Source: Candidatus Kapaibacterium sp. (GTDB lineage Bacteria; Bacteroidota; Ignavibacteria; Kapaibacteriales; HRBIN21). From it: 64,000 nucleotides of DNA. The first letter of the stretch is position 1, and the number at the start of each line of letters is the position of its first letter. Positions 1-8,840 of this stretch are shown piece after piece. Under the pieces are notes generated by a model. That model did no database searches. It was not told the DNA's origin and worked only from the letters and a program-made list of their open reading frames with translations. Location: contig JANXCT010000001.1 in the NCBI GenBank assembly GCA_025059875.1, positions 372,001-436,000 on the forward strand, in the 5' to 3' direction. A program made the translations under genes and the position numbers.

Positions 1-1
1 C

Positions 2-898
2 GGCCGAACGGCGTATGAATGGCTGTGGGTGTTCGTGCCGGTCATTCTTGGGGCCCATCTCCTGCGAGCATGGCGGTGGCAGCTGTTGGTGCAGGCAGCC
101 CTGGGTCGGCTGCCGGGTTTAGGGAATGCTTTCTCCGCCGTGATGGTCGGCTACGCTGTGAACTCGATTGTGCCAAGGGCGGGCGAGTTGGTCCGCCCGT
201 ACGTCCTGAGCCGTCGCGAGGGGCTCTCCCCAGCGACGCTCCTCTCTACAGTTGCCGTTGAGCGGCTGCTCGACGTTGCTACGCTGGTGATGCTACTCCT
301 CGTTGCGAGCACGTTGTTTGCCGAGAGGCTCATCGGCATCGTGGAGAGGTCCGGCGGGATCGGCTCAGTGCTCGTGAGCCTAGGTGTGTTGGCCCTTGTG
401 GTTGCGGCTCTAGTGAGCGCCCGGCGTTGGGGAGGATGGTTGCTACGGTGGATGCACACGCGGCTTCCCGGCACGGTGCAGCGAGGCAGCAAACTCCTTC
501 AAGAACTCGCTGCTGGAGTGGCTGCACTCCGGCAGCCCCGCCTGTACGTGCTGCTATTGCTGCAGACTCTGCTACTGTGGTTCAGCTACTGGGTGCCGCT
601 GTATGGGCTCTTCTGGGTCTGTTCGTTGCCACTCGGTCCGGCTGAGGCGTTTCAGGTGCTGGTGGTCTCTGCGGTGGCCATCTCAGTAGCCCCGACCCCA
701 TCGGCAGCAGGGGTCTACCATGTGGCCGTCCAGCTCGCATTGGTGGAGCTCTTTGCCATACCGCCGGCGGAGGCACTAGCCTATGCTGTGATTGCCCATG
801 GAGTCAACACAGCAGTTGCCCTCGTCGTCGGGGGACTCTGTTGGCTGTGGGAGCAGCTCCGGCCAGTAGGAGCAAAGCTTGCTACGGGGCCAGACTAG
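2..898 (+). CDS. UPF0104 / lysylphosphatidylglycerol synthase TM-region family membrane protein, 5' truncated
   Basis: The frame is open to the first bases of the window, so the N-terminus lies outside; about 298 residues are visible and the internal GTG at 29 is probably not the start. The protein is very hydrophobic with about seven membrane segments. It contains the polar stretch GYAVNSIVPRAGELVRPYVL typical of the LPG_synthase_TM (YbhN/UPF0104) family. Members are flippase-like inner-membrane proteins linked to lipid or glycan transfer; the substrate cannot be read from sequence. It stops 453 bases before queE and is followed by a hairpin at 919-951, so it is probably a separate transcript. 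Confidence 0.75.
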   Translation, partial: GRTAYEWLWVFVPVILGAHLLRAWRWQLLVQAALGRLPGLGNAFSAVMVGYAVNSIVPRAGELVRPYVLSRREGLSPATLLSTVAVERLLDVATLVMLLLVASTLFAERLIGIVERSGGIGSVLVSLGVLALVVAALVSARRWGGWLLRWMHTRLPGTVQRGSKLLQELAAGVAALRQPRLYVLLLLQTLLLWFSYWVPLYGLFWVCSLPLGPAEAFQVLVVSAVAISVAPTPSAAGVYHVAVQLALVELFAIPPAEALAYAVIAHGVNTAVALVVGGLCWLWEQLRPVGAKLATGPD

Positions 899-1351
899 GG
901 GGGTGTCTTGAGCCTGCACAGGGAACGACAGCGGTGCTGTGTTCTGCCCTGGCGGGTGTCGGGCGGGTGGAGCCGGTAATGAGAGACCAGCGGAGTCGGA
1001 AGCTGCGATGTATAGGATTGCCCGGGCGTAGGGTATGGACGGGTGACATCTGGAAGTGCGGCCGTGGGACACTAGGGTGTACGAGCATGGCCTAGCACTA
1101 GATGGGCGAGATGGTCGCGTGTGGAAGGATGCTCGTGTGATGGGCCCGAGGCGGGGCTGAGACAGCGTGTTGGAGTGCTCAATCTCCGCGTGTCCCAATT
1201 GTTTTGATGGGAGCTGGGGCGTGGCTGAGACTATTGCATGGCTACAGCGGGGCTGTGAGGAATGCTGGAGTTGTCTCGGCAGGGCTATGTTGCAAGAGGT
1301 TGGTTCGTCTCTTTGTGGCGCCAGTGTGAAGAGCGATTCGGTACCCGGTAG
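899..1351. other. Intergenic region without a convincing gene
   Basis: 453 bases between the membrane-protein stop and queE. Short open frames here have no recognisable motif and coding-like frames overlap on both strands. Apart from the hairpin at 919-951 I see no tRNA, riboswitch or other named RNA. The region is G-rich and must carry the promoter for the queE run, but I cannot pick out a convincing element. Confidence 0.5.
919..951 (+). terminator. Hairpin just after the membrane-protein gene, possible terminator
   Basis: Inverted repeat CAGGGAAC-g-ACAGC / GCTGT-GTTC-tg-CCCTG with a three-base loop, beginning 20 bases after the stop at 898. No T-run follows, so it is either a weak or factor-assisted terminator or an RNA-stabilising 3' structure. 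Confidence 0.35.
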
Positions 1352-2056
1352 ATGCTGCGACAGCCGACGCGGGAAGCTGTGGAGGCGATCGACCCTGTGA
1401 GGGAGCGTTTCCACGTGAGCGAGATCTTCCACTCCATCCAGGGCGAGGGGAGCCGGTCGGGAATGCCCTGTGTCTTCGTGCGCCTGCAGGGATGCAAACT
1501 GCGCTGCGTGTGGTGCGACACGCCGTATGCACTGGACCGACGCGACGGAGGACAGTGGATGACGGGGGAAGAGATTCTGCGGAGTGTGCAGGCTTACGGG
1601 TGCCGTTTCGTAGAGTTCACCGGCGGCGAGCCGCTGGAACAGTGGGGGAGCTTTGGGCTAATGCGGCTGCTGTGCGACGAAGGCTACACTGTCGCCGTTG
1701 AGACAGGTGGGCACATCAGCATTGAACCACTGGATGAGCGAGTCATTGGGATTGTTGATGTCAAGTGCCCGTCCTCGCGTATGACGCCGTTGATGTACTG
1801 GCGTAACTTGGAGCTGCTGCGCCCACACGATGAGGTGAAGTTCGTCATCGCTGACCGGCAGGACTACGAATTCGCCCGCCAGGTAATCGAACAATATCGC
1901 CTGCCAGAGCGGACGGCAGCTGTGCTCTTCTCGCCAGCTTTTGGACTGATCTCTCCGCGGCAGTTGGCTGAATGGATTCTGCAGGACCGGCTGCCGGTGC
2001 GGCTACAGTTGCAGCTCCACAAGTACATCTGGGACCCGCACCAGCGAGGGGTATGA
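1352..2056 (+). CDS. queE: 7-carboxy-7-deazaguanine synthase (radical SAM)
   Basis: 234 residues. QueE converts 6-carboxy-tetrahydropterin to 7-carboxy-7-deazaguanine in the queuosine/7-deazapurine pathway. The N-terminal part has the expected HSIQGEGSRSG segment and the radical SAM cluster-binding cysteines as CX3CX2C (Cys48, Cys52, Cys55, followed by DTPYA). The FTGGEPLEQ motif binds SAM. Length fits the family. The stop overlaps the next start as ATGA, so the two are translationally coupled. No queC, queD or queF is seen in this window. Confidence 0.93.
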   Translation: MLRQPTREAVEAIDPVRERFHVSEIFHSIQGEGSRSGMPCVFVRLQGCKLRCVWCDTPYALDRRDGGQWMTGEEILRSVQAYGCRFVEFTGGEPLEQWGSFGLMRLLCDEGYTVAVETGGHISIEPLDERVIGIVDVKCPSSRMTPLMYWRNLELLRPHDEVKFVIADRQDYEFARQVIEQYRLPERTAAVLFSPAFGLISPRQLAEWILQDRLPVRLQLQLHKYIWDPHQRGV

Positions 2057-2637
2057 AGCAGTCTGGGTTCATCCCAATCGGTGATGTGCTAGTGCAGAGC
2101 TCGATTGCGGGGCTGCCGTTTGCCTGCGATGTAGAGCGCTGCCGTGGTGCTTGCTGCACAGTGTCGGGGTCTTTGGGAGCTCCGCTACTGGAGGAAGAGG
2201 TGCCGATAGTAGAATCGCTCGTCCCTCTGCTACTGCCGCGCCTGCCAGCGGAGACACAGCGGGTGCTCCAGGAAAGCGGGGCGGTGGTGCGGCAAGAGGG
2301 ACAGTTCTACACCCGCTGCGTTGGGGAGGGCGCGTGCGTCTTCGTAGTGTGGGAGCGAGGAATTGCTCGCTGCGCCATAGAGCAGGCCTACGAGGAAGGC
2401 CTCAGCTCGTTTCGGAAGCCCCTCTCATGCCACCTCTTTCCGCTCCGCTTACGTCAGCGCCATGGTCAGCGCTACTTGGTGGCTGAACCTTTCGAGGAGT
2501 GTGCTCCAGCGTACGATCACGGGCGCCGTTGCGGTACGACAGTTGTGGTGTCGGTGGCGGAGGCGCTGGAGCGGGCCTTTGGGAGAGAGTGGTGTGAGCG
2601 GCTACGGCAGGTGCTTGTGGAGGCGGCTGCGTCATGA
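2053..2637 (+). CDS. DUF3109 family cysteine-rich protein
   Basis: 194 residues from the ATG at 2053, which overlaps the queE stop. The N-terminus carries CDVERCRGACC, and further cysteines follow at CVGEGACVFVV, ARCAIEQA, LSCHLFPLR, FEECAPAY and RRCGTT. This spacing matches the DUF3109/YkgJ-like putative metal-cluster proteins common in Bacteroidota; no activity is established for the family. It sits between queE and a histidine kinase with overlaps at both ends, so it is co-transcribed, but the context does not reveal a shared pathway. Confidence 0.8.
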   Translation: MKQSGFIPIGDVLVQSSIAGLPFACDVERCRGACCTVSGSLGAPLLEEEVPIVESLVPLLLPRLPAETQRVLQESGAVVRQEGQFYTRCVGEGACVFVVWERGIARCAIEQAYEEGLSSFRKPLSCHLFPLRLRQRHGQRYLVAEPFEECAPAYDHGRRCGTTVVVSVAEALERAFGREWCERLRQVLVEAAAS

Positions 2638-4157
2638 TTGGGCAACGGCTCTCGCTGCGGGCACGGCTGACGCTCTGGTATGGGGCTGTCGTCGCCGCTG
2701 TCTTGATAGGGTTCGGGCTGTTCTGGTACTGGAGTGTACGGCAGGAGCTCTACAGCAGTCTGCGCCATTCGTTGGAGCAGGTGGCCCGTTCAGTGGGGGT
2801 GCTGCTGGAGCGTGCTGAAGAGCAAGCGGGGCGGCGGCTCCGGCCTCCACGCCACGGGCGACTGCTGCCGTTGTGGGAGCAGATGCTCTTTGCCCGTCCG
2901 GTGCGCCGCTTCGTGGGTCCGCTCCCAAGCGATACGCTGATGGGCGCGGAGAGCCAGGTCTGGGGTGCCATCTACCAGTACGTCCTCCTCAACCCCCGCA
3001 GCTACGTTCTCCAAGTGGCCGACACCGCCGGACGCATCCTCTGGCGTTCGGAGAACCTTCTGGGAGACAGCCTTCCCGTACTGGCGGGGATGACCGTTGG
3101 GGAACAGCAGTATCGCCACTTTGCGCTCAGAGGTGAGCCTGTGGAACTCTTGGTCCATCACACTCGCCTGGCGCAGATCGCCGTGGGGTATAGCGTCCGC
3201 GAGATTGAGTCAGTCCTCCAGCGGCTGGCAGTGACGCTCCTTTGGGCATTGCCGTTGGTGCTTTCAGTCTCGGCCTTTGGGGGATGGCTCCTGGCTCGAG
3301 CGTCGCTGCGGCCAGTGGAGCAGATGCGGCGGACGGCAGAGAGTATCACGGCTCGGAATCTGAGTCTACGAATCCCAGAGCCGCCAACGAAGGATGAGTT
3401 AGCCCACCTGGCGCGAACGCTCAACCAGATGATTGCGCGCCTGGAGGCCTCCTTTGCCCAAATCCGACAGTTCACAGCCGACGTGTCGCATGAGCTCCGG
3501 ACTCCGCTGACCATCCTCATCGGCGAGTTAGAGCTGGCACTGCGGTCGCGGAAGAGGCCAGAGGAGTACGAGCGAGTGCTCTCCAGCGTGCTGGAGGAGG
3601 TGTTGCGGCTGCACCGGATTGTGGAGACACTCCTGGAGCTGGCCCGTGCTGAAAGCGGGCAGGTGCAGTTGGAGCGCCGTCGTGTGGACCTAGGAGCCAT
3701 CGTCCGCGAGATCGCAGAGGACATCGAGCCGCTAGCACGCGATCGTGGACTCTCAATTGCAACGGAGGTGGCGCAGGAGTGCTACGTGTTCGGCGATGCA
3801 CTCCGTCTGCGCCAGGCCGTGTTGAACGTCGTAGACAACGCACTGAAGTATACACCGGCCGGGGGACGCGTGACGTTGCGGGTGGCTTCGGAGGCTGAGA
3901 CCGTCGTGGCTGAAGTGGCTGACACGGGCATCGGCATACCAGAGGAGGAGCTGCCGCAAATCTTCGAGCGCTTCTACCGAGTGGAGAAGTCGCGGACCCG
4001 CAGTCATAGCAGTGATGGGGTTGGATTGGGCTTGGCGATTGTGCGCTGGATCGTTGAGGCCCATGGGGGGACGGTAGAGGTAGAGAGCGCTGTCGGACAA
4101 GGGACGCGGTTTCGGTTCCGGTTCCCTCGTTATGAGGGGCAGGATGCAGGCCAGTAG
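2634..4157 (+). CDS. Sensor histidine kinase with HAMP domain
   Basis: 507 residues. TM1 (about 12-34) and TM2 (about 199-222) bracket a periplasmic sensor region of about 160 residues. HAMP follows (223-275), then HisKA with phospho-acceptor His286 in VSHELRTP, and HATPase_c with N-box Asn402 (DNALKYTPAG), DTGIGIPEEE (430-439) and GLGLAIV. The layout is that of CusS/heavy-metal-type kinases, but the sensor region gives no ligand. The start overlaps the DUF3109 stop as ATGA. No response regulator lies before or after it here. Confidence 0.9.
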   Translation: MIGQRLSLRARLTLWYGAVVAAVLIGFGLFWYWSVRQELYSSLRHSLEQVARSVGVLLERAEEQAGRRLRPPRHGRLLPLWEQMLFARPVRRFVGPLPSDTLMGAESQVWGAIYQYVLLNPRSYVLQVADTAGRILWRSENLLGDSLPVLAGMTVGEQQYRHFALRGEPVELLVHHTRLAQIAVGYSVREIESVLQRLAVTLLWALPLVLSVSAFGGWLLARASLRPVEQMRRTAESITARNLSLRIPEPPTKDELAHLARTLNQMIARLEASFAQIRQFTADVSHELRTPLTILIGELELALRSRKRPEEYERVLSSVLEEVLRLHRIVETLLELARAESGQVQLERRRVDLGAIVREIAEDIEPLARDRGLSIATEVAQECYVFGDALRLRQAVLNVVDNALKYTPAGGRVTLRVASEAETVVAEVADTGIGIPEEELPQIFERFYRVEKSRTRSHSSDGVGLGLAIVRWIVEAHGGTVEVESAVGQGTRFRFRFPRYEGQDAGQ

Positions 4158-5022
4158 GGGATGGCAGCCGCTGTGGGGTTCTCTCCGCTGGCTTGTTTGG
4201 ATTGGGGATACCGTGGGGCAGCGCCTGGCGCAGCAGCACCTCTTCCTGCTGGCAGCAGGAATTGCTTTCAACGCCGCCCTCTGCTTCATTCCGCTAGGGA
4301 TGGTCGCGTTGTGGCTATTCGCTGGATTCGTGAAGCCTGAGGTTGTGGAGGAGGCGTTCAACCGCGTCCTCGTACTGCCTTGGATGCCTTCGGCCCGGCT
4401 CCAGAGTCTGATGGAGTCGGTCGTGGAACAGCTTGAGGTCTTCGTCCAGCGACGTGCAGCGGTGGGCGTCTTCGGGATAGTCGCGTTGCTGTGGACAGCT
4501 TCCGCGCTCCTGCAGTCCCTGCGAACTGGGCTCCATGCGGCCTTGAGACTCCCGCCGAAGCCGCAGCGAGCATTAGGGCTCTGGAGCCGGCTCCGAGACA
4601 TGTTGCTGACGGTTGTCCTCTTGCTGTTGAGCCTCCTGCTGTCGGCGGTCTTGGTCGGTTGGGGGATGGTGATTGCCTGGGGAGCAGAGCTACTGCCGCC
4701 ACAGTGGTACGAGGTCGTGCAGGGAGCCTGGAGTGCAGCCACCTCTGTGCTGCTGGAAGCGCTGCTCTTCTGGTTTGTCTTCCGCTTCGTTCCAACACCT
4801 GCTCCGCCGGGCCGTGTCATCTGGAGGGCCATGCTCGTGGCCGTTGTGATGACCGAGCTCCTGCGGGTAGGCTACGGGTGGTATCTGGAGAACTTGGCCC
4901 CGTGGGGGTGGATTTACGGGGCGTATGCGGCACTGGTGTCGCTCGTAGTGTGGGCGTACGCTATCGCGTTCGTGATGCTGTTTGCGGCAGTCGTGGCTTC
5001 GGTGCTCGTGGAGGGGAGATGA
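4144..5022 (+). CDS. YihY/BrkB family inner-membrane protein
   Basis: 292 residues from ATG 4144, preceded by AGGGG at 4135-4139; an in-frame ATG at 4132 is the alternative. It overlaps the kinase end. About six membrane segments are visible, beginning with an amphipathic QRLAQQHLFLLAAGIAFNAA segment typical of the YihY/BrkB family (PF03631, once mis-assigned as RNase BN). The final segment GAYAALVSLVVWAYAIAFVM is also characteristic. The function of the family is not settled. It lies between two histidine kinase genes, overlapping the first and coupled by ATGA to the second. Confidence 0.85.
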   Translation: MQASRGWQPLWGSLRWLVWIGDTVGQRLAQQHLFLLAAGIAFNAALCFIPLGMVALWLFAGFVKPEVVEEAFNRVLVLPWMPSARLQSLMESVVEQLEVFVQRRAAVGVFGIVALLWTASALLQSLRTGLHAALRLPPKPQRALGLWSRLRDMLLTVVLLLLSLLLSAVLVGWGMVIAWGAELLPPQWYEVVQGAWSAATSVLLEALLFWFVFRFVPTPAPPGRVIWRAMLVAVVMTELLRVGYGWYLENLAPWGWIYGAYAALVSLVVWAYAIAFVMLFAAVVASVLVEGR

Positions 5023-6056
5023 AGAGTTTCGGAGGCTTCTGGCAGCGGCGCGGTTGGGGATTAGCGCTGTGGTGGACGGGTATCAGCAGTGTAGCAGCCG
5101 TTGCGGGCACTTGGAGTGGATGGGCATCCTTTGCGTTGATTGGGGTGGGCTTAGCAGGGTCTGGGATACTGCTCCGAGTATGGCAGCGCCGCTTCCAGCA
5201 GGAGGTTACCCTTTGGGCATACGAAGTGGCCGAGCGCTTACAGCGGCTCAGCTCTGGGATCTTCTCAGTGCGCTTCCTCGGGGCGGAGTTCCCAGCGGAA
5301 ATACGTCTGCTTGCAGAGCGACTCAGTGGACTGGCAGAGGCCGTAGAGACAGAGTTGGGACGGGTACGGAAGTTAGAGCGGGTCCGGAGCGACTTCCTTG
5401 GGAACGTCTCCCACGAGCTCCGGAATCCGCTCTTCGCACTCCGAGGGTACTTGGAGACGTTAGCAGAGGCTCCACCTGAAGATGCTACAACAGTCCACCA
5501 ATTCGCTCAGAAGGCGCTGCAGTACGCCCAGCGGCTGGAGAATCTCTTGGCACGCCTGATGGAGATCTCCCAGATTGAGACTGGGGCTGTGCGGATGCGC
5601 CTGCGGACCTTCTCAGTGACGGAGTTGGCCAAGGAGGTGGTGGAGATGTTCGCGGAGCAGGCGACCCAGCGCCAGGTCCAGCTCCACGTAGAGGCACCAT
5701 CAGAGCCGGTCGAGGTCGTTGCAGATCGAGATCGGATCGAGCAGGTGTTGAGCAACCTAGTGGAGAACGCCATCAAGTACAACCGTCCTGGAGGCTCAGT
5801 CCACGTGCGAATCCGCCCCGAAGGCAAACGGGTGCGGGTAGAGGTTGCGGATACCGGGATTGGGATTCCGCCGGAGCATCAGGAGCGAGTCTTCGAGCGC
5901 TTCTACCGGGTGCGGCATGCTGAAGCCTCGGCGGTAGAGGGGAGCGGACTTGGCTTGGCAATCGTCAAGCACATCCTGGAAGCCCACCAGGCACCGTACG
6001 AGCTGGAGAGCCAGCCTGGGGTAGGGACGACGGTGCGCTTCTGGCTGCGAAGCTGA
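5019..6056 (+). CDS. Sensor histidine kinase, PhoR-like layout
   Basis: 345 residues from ATG 5019, which overlaps the YihY stop. Two membrane segments lie within residues 11-54 with almost no periplasmic loop, so sensing is probably membrane- or partner-mediated. A linker helix leads to HisKA with His132 in NVSHELRNP, and HATPase_c with Asn250 (VENAIKYNRPGG), DTGIGIPPEH and GSGLGLAIVKH. The short membrane anchor and the HELRNP box resemble PhoR/WalK-type kinases. No response regulator is adjacent. Close packing with the YihY gene suggests the membrane protein could be its signal partner (inference). Confidence 0.9.
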   Translation: MKSFGGFWQRRGWGLALWWTGISSVAAVAGTWSGWASFALIGVGLAGSGILLRVWQRRFQQEVTLWAYEVAERLQRLSSGIFSVRFLGAEFPAEIRLLAERLSGLAEAVETELGRVRKLERVRSDFLGNVSHELRNPLFALRGYLETLAEAPPEDATTVHQFAQKALQYAQRLENLLARLMEISQIETGAVRMRLRTFSVTELAKEVVEMFAEQATQRQVQLHVEAPSEPVEVVADRDRIEQVLSNLVENAIKYNRPGGSVHVRIRPEGKRVRVEVADTGIGIPPEHQERVFERFYRVRHAEASAVEGSGLGLAIVKHILEAHQAPYELESQPGVGTTVRFWLRS

Positions 6057-6099
6057 GTGGTGTTGCTGTAGCGTTCTCAAGCCCCGGTAGGTTTTTCCC

Positions 6100-6107
6100 T
6101 AAGTTTG
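6100..6107 (+). promoter_or_regulatory. Bacteroidota-type -7 element (TAAGTTTG)
   Basis: TAAGTTTG matches TAnnTTTG and lies 26 bases before the MFS start. The 11-mer CTAAGTTTGCG here recurs exactly upstream of the superoxide dismutase gene (46412-46422). I see no clear -33 TTG at the usual distance. Confidence 0.4.
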
Positions 6108-6132
6108 CGCCTTGCTGCAGGGCTCAGTTAGG

Positions 6133-7350
6133 ATGGAACATCACCCACGGAAGGCACGGCAGCGAGCGGTGGCAATCCTCTTCGGTGCAGTCCTTGTAAA
6201 CCTCATCGGTTTCGGCATCATCATCCCGCTCCTGCCGTTCTACGGGCAGCGCTTTGGTGCATCAGAGCTGGAAATCGGAGCGCTCTTCGCCAGCTTTTCT
6301 ATAGCGCAGGTATTGAGCTCGCCGCTGTGGGGTGCACTCTCGGACCGTTACGGTAGGAAGCCTTTCCTCTTCCTGGCCCTCGTGGGGGCAGCGGTTGGGT
6401 ATGTCATCATGGCTCTAGCACCCTCACTGGAGTGGCTCTTCGTTGCTCGTCTGGTTGATGGTGCCTTCGGTGGGATCATCACTACCGTTCGGGCATACCT
6501 GGCCGATGTCTTGGAAGAAAGCGAGCGTGCTCGCGGGTTCGGACTGATCGGAGCTGCGTTTGGGATTGGCTTCGTCGTAGGGCCATTGCTGGGGTCCGCG
6601 TTAGCAGCGTGGGGGCTATCGGCACCGGCGTGGGCCGCTGCCGCACTCAGTTTCATTGCTGCGCTGTGGGTTGCTATGGGATTGCCTGAGCCAGCGCGCC
6701 ATCGGACCCGGTCTGTAGGCTCGTTTGGAGAGGGTTTTCGGAGGCTGTGGGGCCACCAGATGGTGCGCCCGTTTCTGCTCTTCGACTTCCTCCTCTGGAG
6801 CTCCCAGGCAGTCTACCAGACTAGCTTTGCCCTCTTGGTGCATCGCCGCTTCGGACTCACGGAACAGCATGTGGGGTACTTGGTGGCCTTCGCCGGTGCC
6901 TTGGGAGTTCTGACGCAGGTGGCCATTGTCGGGCCGGTTGCCCGCCGACTGGGGGATGGGAACGCTTTCTGGGTAGGGTCTCTCCTGGCAGCAGTAGGGC
7001 TGGGTACAGCAGTGCTGGCGCCATCAGTCCCGCTCTTCATGCTCTGCGTCGTTCCAGCAGCATTGGGATCGGGGATGGCAATCCCAACGCTGCTTAGCGT
7101 GCTGAGCCGTGTCACGCCATCGGCTTACCAGGGCAGCCTCCAAGGGGTGACGACATCACTGGAGGGCTTAGCGCGGATCCTCGGCCCGCTGTGGGGGAAC
7201 GGTAGCATGGCACTTTCTCCGCTACTCTCCTTCGGCTCTGCGGCGGTAGTGCTCGCTGCCGTTGGGCTTGCCGCTATCCCGTATGTGCAACGCTTGCCCC
7301 AAGTCCATGAAAGTTCGCAGGGCTCTGCTGAGCGCATGGCGGAAAGATGA
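6133..7350 (+). CDS. MFS transporter, TetA/drug-proton antiporter type
   Basis: 405 residues from ATG 6133. It has twelve predicted membrane segments, with motif A as GALSDRYGRKPFLF after TM2 and a second half-repeat after a central loop near residue 200. The sequence resembles TetA/Bcr-like 12-TM exporters; the substrate cannot be assigned. A TAnnTTTG element lies just upstream, suggesting its own promoter. The 3' end overlaps the purH start by 44 bases, so purH is probably co-transcribed, an unusual pairing. Confidence 0.85.
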   Translation: MEHHPRKARQRAVAILFGAVLVNLIGFGIIIPLLPFYGQRFGASELEIGALFASFSIAQVLSSPLWGALSDRYGRKPFLFLALVGAAVGYVIMALAPSLEWLFVARLVDGAFGGIITTVRAYLADVLEESERARGFGLIGAAFGIGFVVGPLLGSALAAWGLSAPAWAAAALSFIAALWVAMGLPEPARHRTRSVGSFGEGFRRLWGHQMVRPFLLFDFLLWSSQAVYQTSFALLVHRRFGLTEQHVGYLVAFAGALGVLTQVAIVGPVARRLGDGNAFWVGSLLAAVGLGTAVLAPSVPLFMLCVVPAALGSGMAIPTLLSVLSRVTPSAYQGSLQGVTTSLEGLARILGPLWGNGSMALSPLLSFGSAAVVLAAVGLAAIPYVQRLPQVHESSQGSAERMAER

Positions 7351-8836
7351 GCTCGTAGAGTTTGCTCGCCAGCTCTCCCAGCTTGGGGTAGAGCTGCTGG
7401 CTTCCGATGGTACAGCCCAGGTGCTGAGATCGGCTGGAATCCCCGTGCAAGCCGTCTCTGAGCTGACGGGCTTCCCGCCTATCTTGGACGGGCGGGTGAA
7501 GACGTTGCATCCACTCATCCACGCTGCTCTACTGGCGCGGCGTGATGTGCCGGAACACATGGAGCAGCTCCGACGCTTTGGCGTGGAGCCTATAGACCTG
7601 GTGGCGGTGGATTTCTACCCGTTCGAACAGGCTCTCGACAGTTCAGAGCTGGACGCTGGGATGCTGGAGCTAATCGATATTGGTGGTCCGGCATTAGTGC
7701 GGGCAGCAGCGAAGAACTACCCATGGGTGACGGTCGTCGTGCAGCCGGCCCAGTACGGGGAAGTCATTGCACTACTCCGTGAACACGGGGAGGTCCCCGA
7801 GTCTGTGCGCCGGCGCTACGCAGCGGAGGCCTTTGCCCGAACAGCCGCTTACGATGCTACGGTGGCTGCAGCCCTGCGGGCCGACGGGGATACTCCACAG
7901 TGGTGGGTTCAAGTCCTCCCGCTGGCACAGGAGCTCCGCTACGGGGAGAATCCCCACCAGCGTGGCTGGCTCTACGGCAGCGATTACGGCCGCTGCTTCC
8001 AACAGCTCCATGGCAAAGAGCTCTCGTACAACAACGTGCTGGATGCGGACGCTGCTGTGCGACTCATCCTCGAGTTTGAGGCCCCCACAGTGGCCATCCT
8101 CAAGCACACAGCACCTTGCGGAGTTGGAAGTGACGAGGACTTGGTGAAAGCCTGGGAGAAGGCCTGGGCATCCGATCCGATTTCGCCGTTCGGTGGGGTT
8201 GTTGTGGTCAACCGTCCATTGGGCGCGGAGTTAGCAGAGCGGTTAGCGTCTGTGTTCTTAGAGCAAGTGCTGGCACCGGACTTCTCCGAAGAGGCTCTGG
8301 CACTACTCCAGCGCAAGCGGAATCTCCGGCTCCTCCGCTACAACGAGCCCTTACTGCGGCAGCAGTGGGAGCAAGACTTCCGGAGCATCCTTGGGGGTGT
8401 GCTCGTCCAGACGTCGGATGTTGCCGTGCCTCTGCGGACTGAGGAGTGGCAGGTGGTGACGCAACGAGAACCTACGCCAGCGGAATGGGAGGCTCTCCGC
8501 TTCGCTTGGCGTGTCGTCAAGCATGTGAAGTCGAACGCCATAGTCTTCGCAGGTCCCGATCGGACGCTAGCAATCGGCGGGGGACAGCCGTCGCGGCTGG
8601 ATGCTGTTCGAGTGGCCGTGCGTAAAGCGCGAGAGAGTGGACCATCGCTCAGCGGGTCTGTGGTTGCTTCTGATGCCTTCTTCCCCTTCCCGGATGCGGT
8701 GGAGGAGGCGATTGCTGCGGGGGCAACAGCAGTAGTTCAGCCTGGCGGGTCGGTACGTGATGCGGAGGTCATCGCCGCGGCCGATGCCCACGGCGTTGCC
8801 ATGGTCTTCACAGGTACGCGCCACTTCCGACACTGA
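7307..8836 (+). CDS. purH: Bifunctional AICAR formyltransferase / IMP cyclohydrolase
   Basis: 509 residues. It carries out the last two steps of IMP synthesis. I chose ATG 7307 because MKVRRALLS aligns with the usual family start; this places the start 44 bases inside the MFS gene. The N-terminal IMP cyclohydrolase domain has the family segment DGRVKTLHP, and the C-terminal formyltransferase has KHTAPCG where many enzymes have KHANPCG or KHTNPCG. The N-terminal loop reads SAWRKDEL rather than the common SVSDKTGL, keeping Ser and Lys but losing the second Ser. The frame is intact and full length, so I take it as functional with a divergent substrate loop. Confidence 0.94.
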   Translation: MKVRRALLSAWRKDELVEFARQLSQLGVELLASDGTAQVLRSAGIPVQAVSELTGFPPILDGRVKTLHPLIHAALLARRDVPEHMEQLRRFGVEPIDLVAVDFYPFEQALDSSELDAGMLELIDIGGPALVRAAAKNYPWVTVVVQPAQYGEVIALLREHGEVPESVRRRYAAEAFARTAAYDATVAAALRADGDTPQWWVQVLPLAQELRYGENPHQRGWLYGSDYGRCFQQLHGKELSYNNVLDADAAVRLILEFEAPTVAILKHTAPCGVGSDEDLVKAWEKAWASDPISPFGGVVVVNRPLGAELAERLASVFLEQVLAPDFSEEALALLQRKRNLRLLRYNEPLLRQQWEQDFRSILGGVLVQTSDVAVPLRTEEWQVVTQREPTPAEWEALRFAWRVVKHVKSNAIVFAGPDRTLAIGGGQPSRLDAVRVAVRKARESGPSLSGSVVASDAFFPFPDAVEEAIAAGATAVVQPGGSVRDAEVIAAADAHGVAMVFTGTRHFRH

Positions 8837-8840
8837 ACGA

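Noticed and set aside
1100-1150. GTGTGGAAGGATGC as the core of a bacterial SRP RNA
   Set aside because: The conserved GTCAGG...GGAAGGnAGCAGCC order is not met and no flanking helix forms.
1404-1419. GTTTCCACGTGAGCG as a possible parS site for the ParAB pair
   Set aside because: It shares only the central CACGTG with parS (TGTTTCACGTGAAACA), the arms do not match, and it lies inside queE far from parAB.
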